Origin: Gonatopus flavifemur
Lineage: Eukaryota; Arthropoda; Insecta; Hymenoptera; Dryinidae
Direction of reading: 5' to 3'
DNA length: 64,000 bases
Assembly (NCBI GenBank): GCA_018340375.1
Contig: JAFFJZ010000003.1
Location: 7,874,001-7,938,000, forward strand
Shown piece after piece: positions 36,237 to 51,500 of this stretch (position 1 is its first letter; each line of letters begins with the position of its first letter). The notes beneath the pieces were generated by a model. It worked only from the letters and a program-made list of their open reading frames with translations. It ran no database searches and was not told where the DNA came from. Position numbers and translations under genes: made by a program.

Positions 36237-39200
36237 TCAAACTGTGGCAATAACAATGAGCAAGTGAGCGATTTTAGCCACACGATGCAGTAAATCTGGT
36301 GCTATGCGAGCCAAACTTTCATTGGCGAAGTCACACGATGGGAATATATGCACTACGTAAGCCGGCTGTAAATTAAAAATATATATTTTTATTATTTCAA
36401 AATGTCGCACATGGCTTTTCTCGTGGTTCGTTTCGTTGCCACAAGAAAATAGATTTTCTAACGATCAATCAAAATACAACTGACCTGTTGTGAGCCTGGA
36501 GCAGCGATATTAATAATACCAGCAGCCTGTTTTTGTTGAAGATACATGATGAAACCAGTTTGGAGATTTTTACTCTGTTGTAATACGTCTACCTCGTTGC
36601 GCCCGCAAGGAAGTGCCAATAGCATACAGTGTTCATTGTCAGTCTGTAAAGATAGGGAATAATCAACATATATCGTTTGATGATACTACATTGATCAATT
36701 GAAAATCTCTGAAACACGACACGTACCTGCATCTTTCTCGCGACACCTTCAACTTGAGTTTGTTCGAGTCTCATTCTTTGTGCGATTCTCAAAGGTGGGG
36801 TAGAACCATCGCTGTTGTAAGGCAAACTATCTCTGGCCACATTTGGATTACCAAAAACAAAATGCATTTGAACGGCCGCTTGATCGTTTTTCAAAGCCAA
36901 TAAACCTTGCCACATAACTGGATAGCGTTGAAGTAACATTTGGAAGGAATCCGCTTGAGGTGGTACTTGCGAAGCATGAGGAGGTGTTACTACTTGATGT
37001 TTTCTCGGTCTATCGGGAGTGATGGCTCTATCCGTGGGTGCTTCGCTCGCCGCCATAGGATATTGTGAACGTAAATGCGCAGGCGGAGGTTCGTAATAAC
37101 CAGGTCTAGCTGGAGCACCGGGAAGAGATGGATTGCTTCCCGCTCCGTACTGTGGATGAGGTGGTAATCTAGCACTACCGTGCAACATATAAACTTGCGC
37201 CACTTGAGGACTGTCCGTTGTCCGGTCTTGAGGTGTTCTCGTGCTTCGTCTCAATTCCAATGGAGGACTATGACTATCCTCTATACTTGTGTCCAATTTG
37301 GGATCTAACGGAAGATGCGGGGATCTAGTTCCTGGAATGTGATAAGCTATACGAGGTGCTGTCAAAGCTTCTTGTTGAGCACGTAAATACTGATATTGTA
37401 AGACTTGAGGATGCACATAATGCGGTGGCAACTCTCCGCCTCGAGACAATGCTCCGTAATGATTAACGACATCGCCCTGAATCGACAAAAAAATAAAGAA
37501 GATCAATAACACTCTTGTTTTTTTTTTATATCCATTGAAACACGACATGTTTGTTAGATTAAACATAGAACGTGAAAACAAAAAGCAACAAATACCTGGG
37601 AAGCATTAGCATGGAGATGGGCAGGTGGAGGCAAAGGTGGACTTTGTGTTCGATGTGGGGGAACGAGTCCGTATTGACCCCCTGGCGATGGAGCAGTACC
37701 CGCACTTCCATGCTGAACCAAAAACCAAGCAAAGTTAGTCGATTATTATTTAAACATTTTTTACGATTTAACCTATCACATTCTTTTATAAATTGTTTTA
37801 AAACGATGACGATGATCGATTATTGACTTCAATTCAATTTTACAGGATATTTTAAAAAAGGAAGTCACAGAAATTTATATAACTGGAAAAGAGAATGTCA
37901 CGGATGTTATAGAATATTGTACGGTTATCAACAAAAATGAGGAACTGAACGAAGATTCGAACGATCTTTTCATAGAACAAACATGCTTCGAATAATATTC
38001 AACGATAAATTACATACCAAGGGCGCTTCGTAAGTGGGTATCGGCACTGTACGGCTTTGAGGACTCGCTGTTGGTACCATAATACAACCGGACATCGATA
38101 CTTCCACTTTAGGTGGTTCCATCGTTCCAGCCACCTAAAAATCATGAATTTGATTAGTATTTTGAATCGAATGATTGAATTCAGTAATTAGAATACATAC
38201 GTGATGTTTCTGACTTGGTGGCCGTGAACAACCAATGCCAGCAGCGACTGCCGATTGAGGACCCACGAGATGAGGTTGAGTGGGAGGACTCGCTGCTACC
38301 ACACCGGTGACCATGGGTGGAACGACGGCTTGTAGAAGATGCGCTTTGGGATTAAGCGGATGCGGTTGACCGTTGATCACTTTCAGAGTGGTAGGTTGTG
38401 AAACGGTTTGATGGATTCTTTGAATGGGAGCCGATACAACGTTTGGAGGATGTACGTTCATCGGATGTACACTGGCCACCAATTTCTGAGGAAGAGTGAC
38501 TATGGTGGATGCTTGCTGTTTAGCTGCTTGAAGAAGATGTTGTTTTGGATTTGGTGGTACTCCCGTGTTATTAAGTACAGGTGACATTGGTTGCCCTTGT
38601 TGTTGCGGCGGCGGAGGCTGCGGTTGCTGTTGTTGTTGTTGTTGTTGTTGTTGTGGCTTACCGTTGGATGTTGTTGTAAGTGGAGCAGCTGATTTGTTAT
38701 CGCTGAGCGGACTCAAACTCGGCGACGCGACTCTAGATGCGGGCATCTGTACATGCAGATTTTGAACTCCTTGGGGCGGTTGTTTGACAACGTTCTGCAC
38801 TACACTCGTGTTCGGCATACCAGAAGTCACTGGTTTTGCGATAGCGATTGGTTGTTGGCTTGTGGTGGATGGAGTTCCAACGACGCTCGCTAATTTACTA
38901 GCGGCATTGAGAACGTGAGCTTTCAGACTGGTAGGTTTGGTTGAAGTGGAACACGGTGGAATGGCTTGAGTAATTGTGACATTCGATGAAATTGATGTTG
39001 CTGTGGTGATAACGTTACAAGTTGCTGATTCATTTGTGGTGGTAGTATGAGAAACAGGAGATTGTGGTTTCGTAATGACGCTAGTTTGCGGACTTGGTAC
39101 CGATGGAGAAGCGGCCGCAGAAGTTGTCGTTTCGATGATTTTATCCTCTTTGACTTTTGATTCGTCCGTCGTTGAAGGTGAATGCTCGGGTTTGGAAGAT

Positions 39201-42200
39201 GTTACACGCTGTTGCGAACCAATACCGTCGCTCACCGTGGTAGTGCTGTTGGTCACCACTCTGGGGACAGAGGTTTTTGATTCACAAGTGGTTCTGGTGG
39301 TGGTTTGTATTTGACCGGTAGCGGTAGAGACTGGAATGTATTGACCTTCTTCCGATTCTCTCATGGGTATCAACATTCCGGTGACAGGATCGATCAAAGT
39401 CATCGGTTCGTGAGAGATGGGTTTTTGAATTGGCGATGCAGGGGGTTGTTTGTTGGGTTCTTCGGTCTTAGAAGTAGGTTCTTGAGATTTGACTTTAGGG
39501 GATGTTTCATCCTTATTGTGAATTTCTGTTGGTTGAGGTGCAGTCTCTTTGGTCTTCTCTTCCCCGCTATCTTCGTTGTTCTCCGATGCTCGACGTAACG
39601 CTTTACGCACGACTCTCGGTGATTTACGAGGTTCGGTAATCGACGTCACGGTATGAACCGATTGAGCATTACGCGGAGTATTGTTATGCCTGGTACTTCT
39701 TCTCGTTGCATGAACTCCCGTTCCTAAACCTTTGTTGGCCATTCCTCGCACAACATCCTCTATTATTTCGTCAACGGTGGTGCGACTACCATCTTTCTCA
39801 GCCAATCTCTTTGATTTTCTAGTAGTGTTGGCAACGGGAGAAACAAACTCCTCTGGTGGTACTTCTTTGACAGCGGCAACTGGCGTTACCGACGGCGTGT
39901 TCAATCCTGCCGTTGCGTTTGGTCCAGGCGATTTGATGGTTAGAATAAGCCGCGGACGACCAGCGTTATCCTCTTCGCTATCGTCGTGGAATTCATAAAC
40001 ATCGGCTGGTAATTTATTCTTTTCAACCATTTTGCTCCCTCTGGCTGTTCGACCTCCACGTTTGTGGTGGGTGGTTGTGACGTTGACGGCATTTCTACCT
40101 CCTCTCCTCGTCGTAACTCCACCTCGACCACGACGGGTTTTCGATCTTCCACGCCGATTTCTAGTGGACTCTATTTCACAAGTTTCAACACCTTCGTCCG
40201 GTTCATCGGTGGCCACGAAATTCTTCTTACTCTCACCTTCCAAGGACTCATTCTCGATCCAATCGGATTCACTTTTGGTGGTTTCCCTCGAGTTATCGTT
40301 AGTGCTTTGTCTTTCTTCGTCAGCATCGTTGATGTCGCCTTCGCAAAGAGCATCCACTTTCTTTATCACGCTTTCGATGTTGACTTCTTTCGCGGACCAA
40401 TAATCACTATCCTCTTTGCTATCGGTTTGATCCTCTTTGATGTCTAAAGCCAAAGGATCGACATTGGGTTCTTTCAATGGATCTTCCGTGGGTTCTTCAT
40501 CCAATTCTACTTCTTCGTTTTCTTTACCGATTGGCTCTGGTTTTTGTTGCTGTTGTTGTTGTTGTTGTTTTTCTTCTTTGATCTCCTCCACGGATGATTC
40601 AGATTTGACAAGAGGTGTTTCAGGTTCAAGTTTTGGTACGATCAAATTAGGAGGTTCGGTTTTAGGTACGACGGACACGAGTTCGAGTTTGGGAGCCAAA
40701 ATGGGCTCCAATTTCGGAACAGGAGGATTATTTTCTTCGATTTTGGATACGCAAGAAGTGGGAGCGGCTGTGGCCGATGATTCGGATTTGACAATTTCCT
40801 GTTGCGGTTCTTGTTTCGGTTTGACATCCGTACGCTCCAAGGGAGGCACTTCAGTTTTCAATTGATCAGCCGTGGTTTTGACATCTTCTTCCGTTGTTTC
40901 TTGTTTTATGTCGATGGGCTGACTGGATTGAATAGGTGGAGTGAGTTGCATCGGTTGAGCGGTATTCGCGAACGGTGTTTCAGGTTCTGATTTTATTTGT
41001 TGGCCTTGAATTACATTGCTTTCCGTAACTTCGGGAACAGATTTTTCATTCGAGACTGTTGTTACGGGAGTCGGAGGAGGAATCGTTGTTGGGATCACTC
41101 TATTGATAATAGATTGTGACACTGTGGACACAAGAGGGATGTGAGGCTTCGAAAGCACCGTTGCTTGAGTCAGTGAAGATGGTCTTTGATTATTGGCAGA
41201 CAATACGGTTGGCGGAATGATGCATTTGTCCCCAACGTTGGCCGGGATTTGAGTGGATGGCGGGGTGATTTGTTGAGATACGACAGGTACCACCGCTTTT
41301 ATCAAAGTTTGATTCGGAGAAGAGATGGACGAAGGTCCCAAATTGTGAATAGTCTTGTGAACCAAGTGAGAATGACCGTGGGCCACGATAACCGGGCTAG
41401 GAGTGGACGAACGTGGTACGTGAGTCGTCAGAAGTTGTAAATTAGCGAATTCCTGTTTCTGTCTCGGCGAGAGTAAAGAGTTGTCAGGAGCCGTGATGAT
41501 TCCAGACATTTGTTTCTGCGATCTGGAAGAAATAGCGCAGGTGTCGGCGCTGACCGTTGGCTTACCAAATATTGGACTAGAAGTACTAGCGCTGATCTCA
41601 ATTTTCGCTGTTTCCGGTATGTAAGTGGGTGGTTGGTTGGGCGACGGTACTTTAGGAGAAGTAGAAGCTTTGTTAGTTGGCTCTGGTAAAACGGCTGGAG
41701 ATAATTTCGGTTCCTCCATCCTTTGAGACGATTCACTTGGATTGACGGGTATCAAAGTTTCGATGACGGATTTGTTACCCAAAACGGACGCCGAACTTTT
41801 AACTTGACTTCCACCGCCGGATGCCAAAGGTGGGACTGGCATGTAAGGTCGAGGTGGAATGTTCAAAGTTAAAGGTGGAAGACCACCTCTCGGATAACTT
41901 GGAGCAAGAGCTCTCATTCCCGGAGCGTGTTGTATAACCGGCTGTTGAGTTGCTGCCGTTGAATAAATTTGTTTCGTCGTTGGTTCGGATCTGTGGGTCG
42001 AAATTGGCACGCTCACCGCTATTCTTGCTGTGGCGGTTGTCGTTTTGCCAACGTTCGGTAAAGAATTCAATACAGCATTGCGCGACCATTGACCATTCGG
42101 TGAAAGCGGTTGAGGTATTCTAGGTGATAATTGTGACGGTATCAAAGGTGGTATTCTTGATGGAACTAATGGAGGTAATGGCGCTATGCTTGGGGTCGTC

Positions 42201-45200
42201 GAAGAAGATACCGTGGAGACTGTGTTCGATACTTTTGGAGAAGCTTGCCGCATAAGACCCATTTGAGACTGAGGGGAAACGGGAAGCCTTTGATACAAAG
42301 GTTGTACGCTAACGGGAGGCGGTCTCGGGCTGGCTGCCGTGATCCTTGGAGTGGTCTCGCTTACGATAGGAATGCTACAAGTTCCAATAATCGGTTGCTT
42401 ATATTGTACAGACAGGGAATGTGTTTGCGGTGTTCTTTCTTGACTAGACAAAGTTATAGGGGGCTCGACGGTATCGAGTTGTAGAGTTTTGATGATTTCT
42501 CTTTGAGGTTTATGATCACTGACGTCCCAAGCGTGTGATATGACGGTGTTCGGGGGACTGGGCGGTTGAGATTTAGCAGCAACGGTAGATACGGATGGCG
42601 AAGCATGACTGTCGATAGGCTTTTCTTGAGTACTCGAAGTCGTAGGAGCAACCGTGGCCATGGTCTTCGTTGGAGATTTATAAAACGAAGGTATATCCGG
42701 AGTTTTTGGTGGTTGCGTAAGATCGAAGGTCTCGTAATTTGGATCCTCTTCCGTATCCGTATCTATTTGGAGATCGTGTTCACTTTGGGGCGTATCAGGT
42801 TTCAAATCCGCCTCTCCATCTCCCGTGGAAGCATTCAGACTTTCAACGGCTTGTTGCATTTCTTCGACATCCTCTTGCGGTGCCTCGCCTTGCGGTCCCG
42901 TCGAATTATCACCTTCCGCTTCCTCCTCTTCCCCTTCGTAAGAGAAATCTTCCGTCGAGCCTCCAAAGGTTTCTTCCAACAGAGCAGCGACGGCGTCCTC
43001 GGTTTCTTCTTGGGATATCGCTACTCTGGGTTTATCTTCGTTTTGTGCAGGAGGTGTTGTCGGTACATTGACTTCAGGTTCTTCTCTGGTATTACGAGAT
43101 TGTACGTTGGATTCTCTCTCTTCGGGTTCCGAAATACTTTTAACGGCATTCTCGTGGATGGTCTCGTCGATCTCGATGCCAAAACCAGGGATAAATTTAT
43201 CTTTCTTCTTTTCCGTTTTATTCACAACGACCGATGGAGTGGTAATCGGCGCTATGGGTGCTACTTTAGGTATGGGACTCAATAGATTCTCTCTCGACGA
43301 AGATAAATTGGGAGAAACGACTTTTGGAACCAACGGACTACTCGCTCTTGGAGGACTCGGCTCTGCACCCAAATATGGTAGCTCTCCACCTTTGTCGTGG
43401 TGATGATGATGATGGTGATGATGGTGGTGATAGTCCTTTCTACTGCGCTCCTCTTTCGATTTCTTTCGTTTCTTCTTCTTTTCTTTGATTTTCTCTGGAG
43501 CTGCAGTGGGAGTCGATGGTTCCACGCTGTCGTTATCGTCGGTGAAACGAAATACATCGTGATCCGTTGATTCATTGCGCACAATCGAGCCAGATTTCGG
43601 TGAATTAGGAGGAAGACCTAAAAGTTTTGCCTCTATCTCTCGACCTGCCTCAGCCAAATCTACGCTATTCTCATCGCCTTCCGGTTGATGACGTCGTTGC
43701 TTCTTTTCAGTTTTCTTCCTAGACTTCTCGATATCCGCAACCGGGCTGATCGCTCTGTCATCGCTATCCGACACGTAGGCATTCGCTTCCGACGAAACAT
43801 TATCGATTCTATTAAAGAAATTATTCGATGGGGCATCGTCCACGTCATCGGACAGAGGACCAAAGATATCCTCCATACGTTGGGAATCTCGAACTTCTTG
43901 ACGATTGAGACGCTTTCTTCTGGTTTTCCCTTTATCCTCCGCATTTCGATCCCTCCTTTTCTCTTTCTTATTTCGCTGTTTCTTATCCGTTCGTATTCTC
44001 TCTTCCACGTTATCCGTTTCGGTAGACGATACAGTCGTTGTTACGGTATTACCACTGGCCGTATCGATATTCGAACGTGGAGAATCCATGTTACTCGCTA
44101 TCGCGTTGTTCTTACTCTTCATGTGTTCCACCTCGTCCGTTGCTTCAAGTTTCACAACACATTCTTCGCTGGAAATGGAATTCTTTTGACGCTTTTGTTT
44201 CTTCTTGTGTGATTTTTTCCTCGTGTTTTCTCGTTCGTGATTATTGACCACTATGGCGGACGGATGGTTACCCGAATGAAAAGCTGCGGCACTTCTCTCG
44301 TCGTCATCGGAAGTTCGAGGTTCTTCCTTGATATTCGTATGAACACTGTTAACGATAGCATTCTTCATTTCCAAAGGAGTTTGCTTTTCCTCGGTATCGG
44401 CGAATCCAAGATCAACATCGCTTTCCAGGAATCTTTCAGTTTTCACAACTTTATGAATCTTGTTGTTGAACGATTCATCTTCCTCGCTGGTGTCGGAATG
44501 AATACGAGAACGAGAACCTTTTCTCGATAGAGATTTAGCTCTGGTTGAATCAGATTCCGAGGTAGCTTCGTCTTCCGTTAATGCTTTACTACTAACGGAG
44601 TCGCCGTCCCACGAGGTACTCTGTTTCTTCTCTTCCCGTCTGGCTCTACTTTGTTTCAATTGTGAGAATTTATCCTTTAAACGCACCTGGCGCTTTTCTT
44701 CTTCAAGTTTTTGCATGTTCTTGGTGGAACGGGCTTTGACTTTATCGTACATACTGATGTAAGCTGGTTCATCGTCAACGATGTCGAAGATCGAATGCTT
44801 TTTCGGTTCGTCGCTATCCGTATCGGTGGCCGACGGATGTCTGGCACTTTGAATTTCGTGAGTCGACGAGAGAGCATCGTCCACGTCGCTGTGTGGATTC
44901 AAGGAAGACTGTTGTTGCTGTTGTTGTTGAACCTCCCGCGAATGATTCGACGACACAAGAGATTGTTGATCATTTGGAGGACTATTGAAGTCATTTCGCT
45001 TCGCGAGTTCAAGTCTCGATAGGAACTCCTTGTCAGGTTCGTGGGATGATACTCTGGGACTACGTTCTCTGGATTCTTTGTCCATTCGTTCGCTCCTGCT
45101 GCTCTTTTTACTCCTTTGTTTGTCCTTATTCCCGCTTTCCCGATTGGCATCTCGGTTGTCTCGACTGGATTCTCGTATGAGTTCGTTATGAGTTGTATCT

Positions 45201-45497
45201 CTGCTGTTACTATCTTGACTTTGCGTGCTTCCGGTACTTTCTTTACTGTCGCGACTTTCTCTGCTGTCTCGACTCGATCGATGGGAGTCGTTTCGGTGTT
45301 TACGATCTTCGGATTTTCTGTTCTGTTTTGGACGGTCCTTACTATCTCTTCGATGATCCGAGATTTTCATACGTTTAGCTTGATCCTCTTCGGTTGGTCC
45401 ATCTTGAGAAGAGCATCTCCGTTTAATAGGAACGGGCGCAGGAGATATTTGATTTTGAGATTGAGGAATGGATTGATGTACATGATTCTCGGCGGCC

Positions 45498-45543
<46 letters not shown>

Positions 45544-48500
45544 GTCGACTTTCTTCTCGTTCTCTCTTTTCCTTCTCTTCTCGATCTCGTCTTTTTTCGC
45601 GATCGAGTTTTTCTTTCTCACGTCTCTCTTGGTCTTCGCGTTCCCGCTTTTTCTCCCTTTCGATTCTCTCCCGCTCATCTTTGTCTCGTTTTTCTTTTTC
45701 CAATCTTTCACGTTCTTCCTTTTCCCTACGCTTTTCTCTTTCGAGACGTTCCTTCTCCTCCCGTTCTCGCTCCCGTTTCCTCTCCTTTTCCCTCTCGAGG
45801 CGTTCCTTTTCTTCTCTCCTCCTCTCACGTTCTTGTCTTTCGCGTTCTTCTTTTTCCCTCCTCTCTTGTTCCTCTTTTTCCTTTTTGAGACGTTCTTTCT
45901 CCAATCTCTCCCGCTCCAACCGAAGCTCCCGTTCCTTGCGCTCCCGTTCTTCGCGTTCTTTCCTTTCGCGCTCTTCTCTCTCCTTGCGCTCCTGTTCTCT
46001 TCGTTCTTTTTCCTCGCGTTCCCTTTTTTCCCGTTCCAATTTTTCACGTTCTTTTTCTCTCCTCTCATTTTCCTCCCTCTCTCTTCTCTCCCGTTCCCGT
46101 TCTTCCCGCTCTTTCTTCTCTTTTTCTTGTCGTTCTCGGTCCAATCTCTCACGTTCTCGTCTCTCCTCCTCCTTCTCTCGTCTCTCTCGTTCCTCGCGTT
46201 CTTTACGTTCTTGACGATCGCGTTCCTCTTTATCTCTCCGTTCTTGTCTTTCTCGATCATCTTTTTCCCTCCTCTCTTTGTCTTCTTTATCTTTCCTATC
46301 GTATCTTGTTTCTTTGATAATTTCTTTTACAGGCTCTTTATGAGCACTCGAGGATTTGTCATTGTCAGTCATATCGGAAGAACTGTCTTTCTCCTCCCGA
46401 TCCTTACGACTACTGCTGCTACCGCTACTACTTCTCTCTTCGAATTCTTCCTTACGCAATCTCCTCTGACAATCTTTGGTTTTGCCATGTCTCGGATCCC
46501 TGCTACTCGAATCCCGAGAATCTCTATTCTCTCGGTTACCGCTGGTTACGTCTTTTCTCATACGTCCTGTTAAACGAGAATGATCAACATTGGAGGAAGA
46601 CGAAGACAATGAGGTAGTCGATGACGATAAAGATGAATTACATGACAAAATGGTGGAAGACGGAACCGACGATAAAGACGAGACGACCGTAGAACATGAA
46701 TAATGAGAGCTCGATATAGATGAGATGGCCCCTATCGAGGATGACGTAGGGATTATTGTTGTTGCAGTCGTGCCCGACATAACGGTTAAACCCGTTGTCG
46801 TTCCTGTTGTGTTTATCGCCACTCCCGCTGACGACGAGGGCATAGAACTAGAAGAACTGAGTCCTCTACTGGTCGAAGCACCAAGAGGGTGAGCACTGCT
46901 ACTTAAACTACTAACGTTATTACTATAAAGACTAATACCGGATGACGTTAAACTTCCACTGGTATTGCCACTGCTGGCCGCCATCCCGCTACCAAGACTA
47001 ATCGGTAGAGAAACAGGTGGTAATTCAGGACTGACAGTTTTGATCGAAGTACCCGGTGTGATTGGGGTTGCCGGGGTCGGATGTATACAATTGTGCTGCG
47101 CTGCCAATCGTGGATCGGCAGACACAGGTTTATGTAACGCCGACGTCGACGACGACGAGGAGATCATGGTCGTCGTTGCGTTTAGACTACTCGCGGATAA
47201 AACGTGGCTAGCCACGGATCCGCTACTGCTTGTAGATTGTATCGGCGGATGACTAGGAAATGGATACTGCAAGCATACTTTGCTCGTACAATTGGCCCCA
47301 CTCGATAAGGAAGTGGAAAGATTACTCGAACTGGTACTACCGCTACCGCTGCTGTTACTAGTGCCAATTATCGAGCCAACGCCTATGACTCCGGTGAACT
47401 CCTTCGGCTCGTACTTTTCACTAAAATTTTCCAACCTCTTCGAATCTTCGTCAAAAACACTTCTCTTAGCGAGAACCGATTTCACGATATCGGAAGGTTG
47501 CACTTCGTGTAGATCTAAATCCAGAAGTTTATGCCGAAACCTGAATCTTTCGGACGCGGTTGCATCGAGTTTGGCTAAAGCGTCACCCCCGGCAGCACTG
47601 AGCGCCCGAGATCCCGACCATTTTTCATACTTTTCGTCAAGAGAACGTATCCTTTCTTCGAGACTAGGTGATTGAGGTGCTGTCTCGCTATCGGAACTCG
47701 TTGGACTTGGGCTGGGATGCCGAGGTGGCGGCGAAGCCGGGGGTTGAGGTGCGGTACGAGGACTAGTTGCCGTCGACAAATTACCTCCGCAAGGAGGACT
47801 AGCGACTTTCGATAGACTCGATCCGCTAGATCGAGAACTACCGCTATTATTGTTATTGTTGCTACTAGTATTGTTATTGTTGTTCATCATTTGAGTAGCA
47901 AACCTTGGTAAAGGTAACGATAAAGGTCCCTCGTGACTCCTTTCGCGAAATCTTCGAGGTTCACTGGGTACCAAATTCTCTGGCCTTTCGTCCACCAGCG
48001 GCGTTCCTGGTCGAGATCCTTCGTGATGTTCGTGATGCCTGAACATACAAAAGAATTCATTCATTCATACATTTCGCTAATAACCCACATACACTTCAAA
48101 TTCAAAAATATCTTGTACAGAAATGTTGATGATTTGCGAATAAGGGATGGATAACTCACCTACTACTCGCGTCACGACGTCTTTTACAAGGGCCAGGCCC
48201 TCTACCGTCGCAACTCCCTCTCCTACTGCTGCTGTGATGCACAACAACTTTACTATCACTGACCCGTCTGATTTCCATGCCTTTTCGACTGGAATGCGAA
48301 GTTACGAGAAGAGAAGCGATTTCAGGCTCGTCATCCTCGCACAATATTGTCGTACACGAACCGTCAAGTTTGACACGTTTTTTCGGGGTAAAACCAACCT
48401 CGTCGCCACTACTATGACACTCCTCAAGTTGTTCCAATAAATGCACACGTTCTTTTTGGAGATGCCTTATGTCCGGTGGGGGCAATAACGGGGGTGGTGG

Positions 48501-51500
48501 GGGAGTTGGATCAACACTAGTCACTACACTTTGCACCGCATGACGACGGGACGAAGGCGGAGGACAATCGTCATCGTTCAATTTACCGTCACTGAGTACA
48601 CTACTTTGATAATCATCGTGACTCGTCCCACTACCTTGACTAAACTCATCGTAACTACGAAACCGACGGGGCATAGGTTCGGTATAATCTCCATCGTAAT
48701 ATGAATCTTGATACGAACGTCTACTACTACGCGATATTGTTGTTGGATGAGCCGGACTCGCCCCCGGTGTACTACCACCTCCCGATGCTCGGGAATAACT
48801 TGCCGTTCTCGATCTTGGAGGAGTCTCGTACCGCGTGAAACGACTACTCGAATTCGGCACCGACACCGTTGATTCGAAACTTCCTCGGTCCCGTCTAAAT
48901 CGATCAACAAAAATAACAAATCACATTCAACTTATTCATCACATCACAATCAAAATTATTGTAATATCATAAAATATAAATATACGTACGAAACATCGAA
49001 CGTCGAGGCCGGAGAAGGCCTCGTGTCCCAAGGCTTTTCTCCAGCTATTCCCTGTCTCTCGAGATGTTCGTAAAACGTCTCTTGGCATTCTCTAGAAGCA
49101 AAATCAACCTGGAGTCGCCTTCCTCGAAGCGCAACCCCTCTCATTTCTTTCACAGCCGCTTGAGCGCAACTAATTTGTTCGAAAAACACCAAAGCATGGC
49201 CACGAACTCTGTCCACGACCACCTGAGTGATCGCTCCGAATTGATGAAACTGCATGTTCAAATACTTTTCGGACATGCAATCTGCAATGAAGGAAGGAAT
49301 ATATTTGTAAATACTGGCAATACAATTCCCTAAACGTTATGAATGATTGATTGTTAGATGTACAAATTGAAATCGAATATCATTTCATGTAGAAATTTAA
49401 AAATACACGTGGATAATGAATGATGGATCAAATTCTTTGGATTTATCTGACAAATGAAAAGTTTTCTCAGTTTCTATGGTATCCGGATAGACGTTGGATT
49501 CATAAGGAAAACTAAACGTCGCTCAAGTGGATGGATGGAAAGACTATGGGAAGTGATATGATAATTTGAAAGAAAAAAAGCTTCACCTCAATTAATCATA
49601 CAGATGTTCTCTTTACAGGAAAAAGGCATCGAGCGGGATGAACTTGTTTGAAATTTTAAAAATAGTTCAAGGATCAATGTGAAAAGTTGATAATATTTCA
49701 TCATGTGAGTGCAATTGAAAAATTAAAACAAAAGAAAATTCATTTCAACGAGAAAGAGGTCACGCAAAGTTCTCAGTTCCATAAAAGAATTCAATATCTT
49801 CCAGAGCTTTTAACATTATCAAAAATGAAAAACAAGTTCTTTTTGTATAAAAGTTCATTTACTGTGATATCCAGTTGGATAGAACCGTGTATTCCGGATT
49901 TTTATATATATTGCACTCGATGTTTGCAGTAATTCAAGACGCTGGTCTGGCGACAAGACAGGAAGAGGAAAATAAAAATCATTGTGAAAAGAAGAATATG
50001 TCCTGCGACTGGGAAGAAAATAATCAAACCTAGAAACAAAGACAGGGAGAGAAAGTCTATGTTTCTTTCAGAAAATACAATATATCTGTAAATAAAAGGA
50101 GATGAGGATAACAGAAGAATGGAAGAGAAGACAACGAAAGGGGTCAAATGTAGATTGAGGAACGAACCAACGAAAGTTTACACAGGAATCATGAATCATA
50201 AAAGTGCTGCAATGGTCAGTTCAATCTGTTTATAAGTCTCTCCTCGACTGAACACTGAGGTTTTCGTACTTGAACAGCAAAAATCCAAAAATCAAAAGAC
50301 AGAAAGATGGAGATAGGCAAACGGGAAGGATAAGATAATAAACGGCAATGATCAAGGATTAACAAGGATTAATCAAAGTGGACATGAAAGATATTCCAAG
50401 TGCTTTAATATAAGGGTGAGAAATGAAGGATGAAATATGAAAATGTTCTGAATGTACCTCCAATACCATCCACCCAAACGCAGGATGTCGGCATTGATTT
50501 TCCAAATCCAAGTTTTATCCTATTTGCTCCTAGATGTTCACCATCCATTGATCTCATGGCTTTAACAACGCTACCAATATCCGAATACTGACAGAATGCA
50601 TAGCTTGTCACGGCTCCTTGCTTCTTTATATCAATTTCCTGCAATCATACGATTGTTTCGTATTCTTTAGAACAATCTGTAAGGATGATTTTTATATCAT
50701 TCATTATTAATTAATTCTACTGTTCAAATCTGCAATATTTCTTACAATCATACCAACTACATTCAATTCACACCCAAGAGAATGCCAATTTTAATTTTGT
50801 ACGTTTAAAATGATTGAAGCATTTCTGGTGAAAAATTGAACAAATATTTCATTAGTTTGGCATTCTCTCGAAGTTTTTTATTTCGCTACTGAAGAAAAAA
50901 AAAAATTGAACCAACAAATTAAGTGGAGTTCATATAATGAATCATTTAAAAACTGTGACAACTAGGATCAAAAGTACTGTGAATGAAGAAAAAAATCTTG
51001 CTCTTCGTTTTGGTGACTTTTGTCGTTGGGTTACAGAGAAAATGTTGAATTCAGTTTAAACGAAGCGTCGAAAGCAGAGATGGGCAGAAAAGTAATTTTC
51101 ACGCGATAGAATTATGGTGTGAAATATTTGAAGCACAACAGATCACATTTAAACTCCAGAGTTGTTCCGGATGGTTTATCGATCACTCGATTTTGAATAA
51201 GTACAAAAAGAATTGAGGCTGCCCATCTTTCAAAATACTGTACATAATTCAGTTTGTGAAACTCTTATTAAATCGAAATAAAAACGAATTACAAAGCAGG
51301 CTGACTGCAGTTTATTTACTCTATGAAAGTTAATGAAATCTACAACTAATCAAGAGTGCAGAGTGCTTCGAAAAAACGTTATCGTCATCAAAATAAAAGC
51401 AATAAGATGTGTGGAAAAGTAAGAGTAGGAAAGTTTCTATTTATCGTATTATCAATTATAAACTCTTCAAAGGAGAAAAAGATGAACGGAAATTTGCAAG

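Noticed and set aside
39940..40152. 70-codon frame within spen reading Glu/Val-rich
   Set aside because: It is out of frame with the long spen exon on the same strand and has no independent signals.
42566..43285. 239-codon plus-strand open frame
   Set aside because: It is opposite the long spen exon, with no recognisable domain or splice context; a shadow of the real gene.
45116..46573. 485-codon plus-strand open frame
   Set aside because: It lies entirely opposite the spen charged repeat and is Phe/Leu/Ser low complexity with no domain; explained by sense-strand composition.
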